From: Flavobacterium sp.
Lineage (GTDB): Bacteria; Bacteroidota; Bacteroidia; Flavobacteriales; Flavobacteriaceae
Length of the DNA stretch: 12,631 bases
Direction of reading: 5' to 3'
Assembly: GCA_012032075.1 (NCBI GenBank)
Contig: JAAURU010000053.1
Span: 1 to 12,631 of the forward strand
The notes under the pieces were generated by a model, which saw only the letters and a program-made list of their open reading frames with translations, made no database searches and was not told the DNA's origin. Numbering within the stretch: position 1 is the stretch's first letter; every line of letters begins with the position of its first letter. The translations under genes and the position numbers were made by a program. Below, piece after piece: positions 1-5,290 of the stretch.

Positions 1-16
1 TTGTTTTGTAAAACAA
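1..16. terminator. Small inverted repeat at left edge, possible end of an upstream gene
   Basis: TTGTTTT (1-7) and AAAACAA (10-16) are perfect 7-bp arms around a 2-nt spacer, followed by a T-rich stretch. This could be the 3' end of a terminator for a gene to the left, which is outside the window. The stem has almost no GC, so the assignment is weak. Confidence 0.25.
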
Positions 17-32
17 CTTTTTAATCTTGTTT

Positions 33-251
33 TTGTTAATAACTACCATTAATAAACTCATAAGTTTAGAATAAAAAAGAAAAAACTTTTTTATCAATTA
101 TACAATCTAAATTTTGGATTAAAAAAAATTTGCTTTGGTTGTAAAAAAACTTCTTCTTTTTTGTATTTAGTTATTAACAAGGTTTGTTAATTTAAGGTTA
201 CCTGATTATCAATGCATTGTAAATTACTATTAACAATGGTGTTAATTAACA
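33..251. repeat. Cluster of ATTAACA/TGTTAAT half-sites upstream of rpiB
   Basis: The 7-mer TGTTAAT or its complement occurs six times: 34-40, 173-179, 185-191, 229-235, 240-246 and 245-251. Two pairs form operator-like palindromes: ATTAACAA-GGT-TTGTTAAT (173-191) and ATTAACA-ATGG-TGTTAAT (229-246). TGTTAATTAACA (240-251) is itself a perfect palindrome. A 13-bp inverted repeat, TTGTTAATAACTA (33-45) and TAGTTATTAACAA (168-180), spans the left half. A wider hairpin pairs TAAATTACT (220-228) with AGTAATTTA (251-259). The 391-bp stretch before rpiB otherwise contains no ORF or RNA gene I can recognise. A protein-binding regulatory region is the likeliest reading; the regulator is unknown. Confidence 0.5.
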
Positions 252-308
252 GTAATTTAAAGGTTAAGTAACTAAAAGTAATAGATTATCAAATTAGTAT
301 AAATTAAA

Positions 309-332
309 ATAGTTTCTTTTTTGAGAAACTAT
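309..332. repeat. 9-bp perfect inverted repeat before the rpiB promoter
   Basis: ATAGTTTCT (309-317) and AGAAACTAT (324-332) are exact reverse complements separated by TTTTTG. The element ends 20 bp upstream of the -7 box, so it covers the place where a -33 element or an activator/repressor would sit. As RNA it would form a hairpin, but no T-tract follows, so an operator is more plausible than a terminator. Confidence 0.45.
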
Positions 333-352
333 AGTAAGATAAGTATATTCCT

Positions 353-360
353 TATTTTTG
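353..360 (+). promoter_or_regulatory. Bacteroidetes -7 promoter element (TATTTTTG) for rpiB
   Basis: The sequence matches TAnnTTTG exactly and lies 31 bp before the rpiB ATG, giving a short leader of about 25 nt. No TTG lies at the usual 17-23 bp upstream; the nearest is at 321-323, too far away. The -33 contact may be weak or replaced by an activator. Confidence 0.5.
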
Positions 361-391
361 TAAAGAATAAACAATACAACGATAAAATACT

Positions 392-823
392 ATGAAAATT
401 TCTATTGGAAATGACCATGCAGGTCCAAATTATAAAAAAGCAATTGTAAAATTTTTAGAAGAACAAGGACATGAAATTATCAATCATGGAGCCGATACTT
501 TTGAAAGTGTAGATTATCCAGATTTTGGTCATGAGGTAGCTTACGATGTGCAAATTAAAAAAGTTGATTTTGGAATTGTTATATGTGGTTCGGGAAATGG
601 AATTGCTATGACTGCAAATAAACACCAAGATGTAAGAGCTGCGCTTTGCTGGACAAAAGAGATTGCAGAATTAGCTCGTTTGCATAATGATGCTAATGTA
701 ATAAGCATTCCTGCTCGATATACTTCTATTGAACAAGCCGTTCAAATGGTAGAAACTTTTTTAAGTACTCCTTTTGAAGGTGGAAGACATGCTAATAGAG
801 TAAATAAAATTGCTTGTAAATAA
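392..823 (+). CDS. rpiB: Ribose-5-phosphate isomerase B (RpiB/LacAB family)
   Basis: Cytoplasmic aldose-ketose isomerase expected to interconvert ribose 5-phosphate and ribulose 5-phosphate in the non-oxidative pentose phosphate pathway. The 143-residue length is normal for the family. Visible signatures are the N-terminal NDHAG (residues 7-11), the catalytic-loop CGSGNG (65-70) with C65 matching the base of E. coli RpiB, HNDAN (98-102), and R132/R136 in the C-terminal GGRHANR segment that binds phosphate in RpiB structures. Some family members act on allose- or galactose-6-phosphate, so the substrate is inferred. It is the first gene of the run after a -7 box; its TAA overlaps the next ATG (TAATG), implying co-transcription. 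The ATG at 392 is the natural family start. Confidence 0.93.
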   Translation: MKISIGNDHAGPNYKKAIVKFLEEQGHEIINHGADTFESVDYPDFGHEVAYDVQIKKVDFGIVICGSGNGIAMTANKHQDVRAALCWTKEIAELARLHNDANVISIPARYTSIEQAVQMVETFLSTPFEGGRHANRVNKIACK

Positions 824-1161
824 TGAATTTAGAAAACTTATCTGATGGACAATTAATAAAATTATTTAAAAACAAAAATTTAGATAAAGAACTTAAATCT
901 AAAATTATTTTTGAAATTGACAGAAGAGATTTAGAGATAATATCTTCTGTTGAAAAAGAATTAAGTTTATCTGAAAAAATAAAAATTGTTTTAACAGGTT
1001 GTTTTCTTTATAAATATCATGTAAAAACAGCATCTAAATTTCTTATTATTGGAAATAAAAAGACATATAAACAGTATTGGAAATATTTTAATTTAGGTTT
1101 ATTCATTTATATCTTTATTTTTCTATTAGTAGTTAAATACATATTAAAACCATTATATTAA
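823..1161 (+). CDS. Hypothetical small membrane protein, 112 aa
   Basis: I do not recognise a family. The ATG overlaps the rpiB stop by one base and the next gene begins 4 bp after its stop, so it sits inside a tight transcription unit and is very probably expressed. Residues 1-55 are highly charged and predicted helical (Lys/Glu/Asp-rich). Residues 56-90 are more mixed, with tyrosines and lysines. Residues 91-109 are one strongly hydrophobic segment (LGLFIYIFIFLLVVKYIL) ending three residues before the C-terminus, so it looks like a tail-anchored or single-pass protein with a cytoplasmic N-terminus. There is no signal peptide and no recognisable motif. Base composition matches the neighbours. 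Confidence 0.7.
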   Translation: MNLENLSDGQLIKLFKNKNLDKELKSKIIFEIDRRDLEIISSVEKELSLSEKIKIVLTGCFLYKYHVKTASKFLIIGNKKTYKQYWKYFNLGLFIYIFIFLLVVKYILKPLY

Positions 1162-1165
1162 AGTT

Positions 1166-2068
1166 ATGCCTCACAACCACAATCATAAGCATAAAGTAGA
1201 AGGGAAAAATTTGCTTTTCTCGATTGTGTTAAATGTAGTGATTACTGTGGCTCAAGTTGTGGGTGGTTTAATTTCTAGTAGTTTAGCATTAATTTCAGAT
1301 GCTTTGCATAACTTTTCAGACGTTTTATCTTTAGTTTTTAGTTATGTAGCTCATAAGTTATCTAGAAGAAAAGCGTCATTAGATCAAACGTTTGGTTTAA
1401 AAAGAGCTGAAATATTAGCGGCTTTTGTCAATGCTGCTACATTAATAATTGTCGCTTTCATTTTAATATATGGAGCAATTGAACGATTAATTAAACCGCA
1501 AGAAATACAATCTTCTTTAGTTATTTGGTTAGCCTTACTAGGAATAGTTGTCAATGGTTTATCGGTTTTATTGTTAAAAAAAGATGCTGATTATAACTTG
1601 AATATGAAATCAGCTTATTTGCATTTATTAACAGATATGATGGCTTCTGTAGCGGTTTTAGTAGGTGGAATATTAATGTTATTTTACAAAATTTATTGGA
1701 TTGATAGCGTAATGACTTTGGCAATAGCCATTTATTTAATAATTGTTGGGATTGATTTATTAAAAAAATCGACCAAAATGTTAATGCTTTTTACACCTGA
1801 AGAAATTAATATTAAAGAATTAGTTAGAGAAGTTCATAAAATAGATGGAGTAAATAAATTGCATCACATTCATGTTTGGCATTTAAATGAAGATGAATTA
1901 CATCTTGAAGCACATTTAGATTGTTCGGAAGATATTAAAATGAGTGACTTTAATGTCTTGCTTCAAAAAATAGAAGTTGTACTTTTAGAAAAATTTGGTA
2001 TAAACCACATTAACATTCAACCCGAATTTAAAAAAGAAGATTCAAAAGATTACATAGTTCAGGATTAA
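1166..2068 (+). CDS. Cation diffusion facilitator (CDF) transporter, ZitB/CzcD-like
   Basis: Inner-membrane metal/proton antiporter, most likely exporting Zn2+ and possibly Co2+ or Cd2+. The 300-residue length is typical. After a His-rich N-terminal tail (MPHNHNHKHK) come about six membrane segments between residues 17 and 197. The transport-site HxxxD pairs are both present: HNFSD in TM2 (H48, D52) and HLLTD in TM5 (H153, D157). HDHD composition is the Zn-type signature. The C-terminal cytoplasmic domain (about 210-290) carries the family HHIHVW motif (233-238), H239 and H281, which usually bind regulatory zinc and mediate dimerisation. It starts 4 bp after the preceding gene. Metal specificity is inferred from motifs only. 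Confidence 0.93.
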   Translation: MPHNHNHKHKVEGKNLLFSIVLNVVITVAQVVGGLISSSLALISDALHNFSDVLSLVFSYVAHKLSRRKASLDQTFGLKRAEILAAFVNAATLIIVAFILIYGAIERLIKPQEIQSSLVIWLALLGIVVNGLSVLLLKKDADYNLNMKSAYLHLLTDMMASVAVLVGGILMLFYKIYWIDSVMTLAIAIYLIIVGIDLLKKSTKMLMLFTPEEINIKELVREVHKIDGVNKLHHIHVWHLNEDELHLEAHLDCSEDIKMSDFNVLLQKIEVVLLEKFGINHINIQPEFKKEDSKDYIVQD

Positions 2069-2089
2069 TTTTTTAAAAAAAATTCCATC

Positions 2090-3136
2090 ATGCAAGAAGG
2101 TAAACAACAATTAAAAAAAGAATATTATACTATTAATGCTTTACTTTATAAATATTTAGAAAAGTACAATAGAACCACTAAAACGAATGTCTTTTACGAT
2201 GATTTGTTGCGTTTTCAAGGTTCGGTTGTGGTTTACGATAAAAAAGGGAAAGATTCTTTATGGGTAAGTGTGTATTACAATGAATTTGAAAGAGCTGAAA
2301 TTGATAAGAATCTAAAAAAGATATACACTTTACTTCATTCAGACGGAAATGAAAGTAGCTTTGAATTTTTAAATGTAGATAATATCGATTTTTGCACCTT
2401 TGGAAATTCTAAGCCTTTTCGAATAAAGGTTAGAAATATATTAAATGATAATTACACTCATTTTTATATAAAGAAAGCAGATGCTTCTCGCATTTTTGGA
2501 TTAGAATTAGAACATATTCTCTCACCTAATAGAATTAATTATTTAGTATTTAAAGATACTTTAATAGAAGAACATATTGTAGGAATTCCAGGTGATGTTT
2601 TTTTAGAAGAAAATTTAAAATTTTGTACTGAACATGAAAAAGCACAAATAGCAAAACAATTCGTGAAGTTTAATGAACGTTGTATGATAGGTTTACTTGG
2701 AGATATGCGTTCTTATAATTTTGTGATAATTCCCATTTATGATTTTGACCAACTAGTCTACAAAATTAGAGCTATCGATTTTGACCAACAGTGTTATGAA
2801 GGAAGTTTTAAATTGTATAAACCCCATTTGTTTAAAGAGAATTTTTTGTATAACCAATTAGTTCAAAACAAATTGAATCAAAATGCTATTGAACAGTATC
2901 AAAAGGAAGAACGTTCTGTGCTTGTTAAACGGTTAACAGATGCGGAAACGAGACTAAAAGGACTTTTAAAAGCGATGAAAGCAACTAAATTGGCACCTAT
3001 GGAACAAGTAAAACAGTTAAGACAAGAAGTGTATGAATTTACTCTAGATCTTAACTTTAAAAAAGCAAACACAATGGGTGAAATTATTCAAGCGATTGTG
3101 AATTATATGAAGCGTAATTTCAAGCATATTGACTAA
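2090..3136 (+). CDS. Uncharacterised protein with a possible divergent kinase-like fold, 348 aa
   Basis: I do not recognise a named family. The protein is soluble, with no signal peptide or membrane segment. Its motif order resembles a minimal protein kinase/aminoglycoside phosphotransferase core: a strand with lysines, HFYIKK (125-129); a following helix with glutamates, IFGLELEHIL (135-144); GDMRSYN (204-210), matching the catalytic-loop pattern D-x4-N (D205, N210); then AIDFDQ (229-233) like a metal-binding DFG/DFD. A glycine-rich loop is not evident. Residues 262-320 are charged and probably helical or coiled-coil (EERSVLVKRLTDAETRLK). It begins 21 bp after the CDF gene, probably in the same unit. 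Kinase-like fold is my inference from motif spacing; it could be inactive or unrelated. Confidence 0.75.
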   Translation: MQEGKQQLKKEYYTINALLYKYLEKYNRTTKTNVFYDDLLRFQGSVVVYDKKGKDSLWVSVYYNEFERAEIDKNLKKIYTLLHSDGNESSFEFLNVDNIDFCTFGNSKPFRIKVRNILNDNYTHFYIKKADASRIFGLELEHILSPNRINYLVFKDTLIEEHIVGIPGDVFLEENLKFCTEHEKAQIAKQFVKFNERCMIGLLGDMRSYNFVIIPIYDFDQLVYKIRAIDFDQQCYEGSFKLYKPHLFKENFLYNQLVQNKLNQNAIEQYQKEERSVLVKRLTDAETRLKGLLKAMKATKLAPMEQVKQLRQEVYEFTLDLNFKKANTMGEIIQAIVNYMKRNFKHID

Positions 3137-3206
3137 ATTTACGTTAATTCAGTCAACCAATTGACTCAATTTAGCTAAATTCAGTCAATTAATTGACGCA
3201 ATTTAC
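3129..3206. promoter_or_regulatory. Three 32-bp-spaced TTGAC half-sites with two palindromes, probable operator
   Basis: TTGAC followed by a near-identical AATTTA tail occurs at 3129, 3161 and 3193, exactly 32 bp apart, about three helical turns, so all copies face the same side of the DNA. Units 3146-3173 and 3178-3205 are 28-bp direct repeats with only three mismatches. Each contains an inverted repeat: GTCAA-CCAA-TTGAC (3152-3165) and the perfect palindrome GTCAATTAATTGAC (3184-3197). The first half-site overlaps the stop of the preceding gene. The last TTG (3193-3195) doubles as the -33 element of the ATPase promoter, so a bound protein would block polymerase. Repression, possibly autoregulatory, is inferred. 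Confidence 0.6.
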
Positions 3207-3216
3207 ATTTTTTTAG

Positions 3217-3224
3217 TATATTTG
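3217..3224 (+). promoter_or_regulatory. -7 promoter element (TATATTTG) for the ATPase-nnrD pair
   Basis: Exact match to TAnnTTTG, with TTG at 3193-3195 and a 21-bp spacer, within the usual Bacteroidetes range. It lies 25 bp before the ATG at 3250. The 14-bp core TTTAGTATATTTGT (3212-3225) recurs exactly at 7794-7807 before the M23-like gene. Confidence 0.65.
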
Positions 3225-3249
3225 TTTAGGTTTTAAGCCTAATATAGTA

Positions 3250-4392
3250 ATGAAAAATCTAATACAAAGAGCTGTTTTAAAACAATTTGAATCTAAAGTT
3301 TTACCTAATAAAGTGTTATTATTATTAGGTGCAAGACGTGTTGGGAAAACTGAATTAATAAAAAAATATCTTTATAATATTCGAAAAGAAGATTATTTAC
3401 ACTTAAATGGTGAAGATATTCAAGATGCTAATTTGTTAAAAGAATGTTCTGTTGCAAACTATAAAAGATTATTAACCAATATTAAATTGTTAGTAATTGA
3501 TGAAGCACAAAACATTCAACAAATTGGTTTAATTTTAAAATTGATAGTAGATTCAATTGAAGGAATAAAAGTTATTGCAACTGGTTCTTCGGTTTTTGAT
3601 TTAGCCAATACTTTGGGAGAACCTTTAGTTGGAAGGAAAAACACGATTTACTTATTTCCATTGGCACAAATAGAGTTTTCATTTCAAGAAAACACAAAAC
3701 AAACTGCTGAAAATTTAGAAAAAAGACTTCTATTTGGAGGTTACCCCGAATTAGAACAATATGAAGATTGGGAAGAAAAAAAAGAGTATCTGTTTGAAAT
3801 TATTAATGCTTATTTACTGAAAGACATACTAGTTTTTGATGGTATAAAAAATTCAGATAAGATTTTTGCATTGTTGCGACTGATTGCTTTTCAAGTAGGA
3901 AAAGAAGTTTCATTACAAGAATTAGGCACACAAATGAATATGTCTAAAAATACAGTTGCAAATTATTTAGATTTGCTTTCCAAAGTATTTATTCTTTTTA
4001 AAATAGAAGGGTTTTCTAAAAATTTACGAAAGGAAATTACAAAAAGTAGTCGTTGGTATTTTTACGATAATGGAATTAGAAATGCTATTATTAATAACTT
4101 TAACAGAATAGAAAACCGAACAGATATAGGTGATTTATGGGAAAACTATCTAGCTTCAGAAAGAATAAAGAAACAAAACTATCAAAAAACAAAAACAACC
4201 AATTATTTTTGGAGAACTTATGATCAGCAAGAACTAGATTGGTTAGAAGAAAAAGCAGATTCATTAGCAGGATTTGAATTCAAATGGAACGAAAGAAAAA
4301 AAGCTAAAATTCCGGTAGCATTTACAAAAGCCTATCCAGAAGCAACTTTTGAAGTAATTAACAAACAAAATTATTTAGATTTTATAATATAA
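3250..4392 (+). CDS. ATP-binding protein, AAA_14 + DUF4143 family
   Basis: Cytoplasmic P-loop ATPase of the widespread 380-450 residue AAA_14/DUF4143 group, whose physiological role is not established. Residues 20-140 form the ATPase: Walker A GARRVGKT (27-34), Walker B LLVIDEAQ (80-87) with D84/E85, a sensor-1-like ATGSS (110-114) and GR (128-129) as a possible arginine finger. Residues 205-255 look like a winged helix-turn-helix (EVSLQELGTQMNMSKNTVANYLDLL region). The C-terminal part has D330 in ELDW and E343-x-K345 in GFEFKW, matching the D...ExK pattern of the PD-(D/E)XK nuclease fold assigned to DUF4143. Length is full for the family. It has its own promoter and operator-like repeats, and its TAA overlaps the nnrD start, suggesting co-transcription. 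Nuclease activity is unproven. Confidence 0.88.
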   Translation: MKNLIQRAVLKQFESKVLPNKVLLLLGARRVGKTELIKKYLYNIRKEDYLHLNGEDIQDANLLKECSVANYKRLLTNIKLLVIDEAQNIQQIGLILKLIVDSIEGIKVIATGSSVFDLANTLGEPLVGRKNTIYLFPLAQIEFSFQENTKQTAENLEKRLLFGGYPELEQYEDWEEKKEYLFEIINAYLLKDILVFDGIKNSDKIFALLRLIAFQVGKEVSLQELGTQMNMSKNTVANYLDLLSKVFILFKIEGFSKNLRKEITKSSRWYFYDNGIRNAIINNFNRIENRTDIGDLWENYLASERIKKQNYQKTKTTNYFWRTYDQQELDWLEEKADSLAGFEFKWNERKKAKIPVAFTKAYPEATFEVINKQNYLDFII

Positions 4393-5212
4393 TGAAAACC
4401 ATCGATAAAGCATTCATTCAAACCTTTTACAAAAAGAGAATAGAAGATTCTCACAAAGGAAATTATGGCCATGCTTTAGTAATTGCTGGAAGTTTAAATA
4501 AAATGGGAGCATCCCTAATTGCTTCAAAAGCTTGTTTACGTTCGGGTGTTGGTTTGCTAACCCTTTCAATTCCTAAAGAAGAAAGGCAAACAGTAACTAC
4601 TTTTTTACCAGAAGCTATGGTTCATTTTCGAGAAGAAATAATCGATTTTTCACTTTATGAAGCGGTAGGAATTGGTCCAGGTATTGAAAAAAAGAATCCA
4701 CTCAAAAGCTTGTTTATGCGACACTTTCTAAAGTAAACCGAAATCTTGTAATTGATGCTGATGCATTAAATATTCTAGCTCAAAATCCAGATTGGCTGAA
4801 CCAATTACCTACAAATACTGTTTTAACACCACATCCAAAAGAATTTGACAGACTATTTGGAACTCATAATTCAGAAGAAGAAAGAAGAAATACAGCTGCT
4901 GAAAAAGCAAAACAATATAATTGTGTCCTGGTTTTAAAAGGACATAAAACGTTTGTAACCAATGGAAACGTCTCATTTGAAAACAAAACTGGAAATTCTG
5001 GTTTGGCAAAAGGAGGTTCGGGCGATGCTTTAACAGGAATAATCGTCGCTTTTTTAGCCCAAAACTACACTCCTATTCATGCTGCAACTTTAGGAGTTTA
5101 CCTTCATGGATTAGCAGCAGATATATCTTTAGATACCCAAAGCAATGAAAGCATGTTAATTACAGATGTGATTGAAAATATCGGTTCAGCTTTTAAACAA
5201 ATTCAAGAATAA
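4392..5212 (+). pseudogene. nnrD: ADP-dependent NAD(P)H-hydrate dehydratase, -1 frameshift (possible error or recoding)
   Basis: Metabolite-repair enzyme that dehydrates damaged S-NAD(P)HX back to NAD(P)H using ADP; ribokinase-like YjeF C-terminal family. The first part, in the frame from 4392, has HKGNYGHALVIAGS (21-34) and GIGPGIEKK (92-100), then runs to a stop at 4734-4736. The rest continues in the -1 frame from 4694: VIDADALNIL, TPHPKEFDRLFG, LVLKGHKTFV and the catalytic KGGSGDALTG loop. The break is the A7 run 4687-4693; one extra A gives an uninterrupted 273-residue protein of normal dehydratase length. The run is also an in-frame A AAA AAG heptamer (4688-4694), so -1 ribosomal slippage would yield the same protein. 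The epimerase domain fused to it in many bacteria is absent here. Start overlaps the ATPase stop by 1 nt. Confidence 0.85.
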
Positions 5213-5233
5213 ATTAGGCATAATTTCGTTACT

Positions 5234-5255
5234 ATTACTTACCAAATAAAGTAAT
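5234..5255. repeat. 7-bp inverted repeat between nnrD and tex
   Basis: ATTACTT (5234-5240) and AAGTAAT (5249-5255) flank an 8-nt loop in the 78-bp gap. It has no clear U-tract, so it may be a weak terminator, an operator or chance in AT-rich DNA. No good TAnnTTTG box precedes tex; TATAAATTG at 5259-5267 is only a partial match. Confidence 0.3.
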
Positions 5256-5290
5256 TTATATAAATTGCACCACATAAATTTTATACCAAA

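Noticed and set aside
91..292. TTATCAA words at 91, 206 and 286 as DnaA boxes or an origin
   Set aside because: None matches TTATnCACA, and no dnaA or other origin genes are nearby.
1..391. Structured RNA or riboswitch before rpiB
   Set aside because: No conserved riboswitch core was recognised, and the -7 box at 353-360 leaves only a short leader of about 25 nt.
3146..3205. Two 28-bp repeats as a mini CRISPR array
   Set aside because: The spacer would be only 4 bp, the repeats are palindromic operators, and no cas genes are present.
4809..5009. 66-codon - strand ORF opposite nnrD
   Set aside because: Antisense to the dehydratase coding sequence; composition reflects complementary codons.
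5003..5212. Separate small gene starting at an ATG-less codon at 5003
   Set aside because: It is the C-terminal third of nnrD (KGGSGD loop onward); its frame is open back to 4694 and joins the upstream part with one inserted base.
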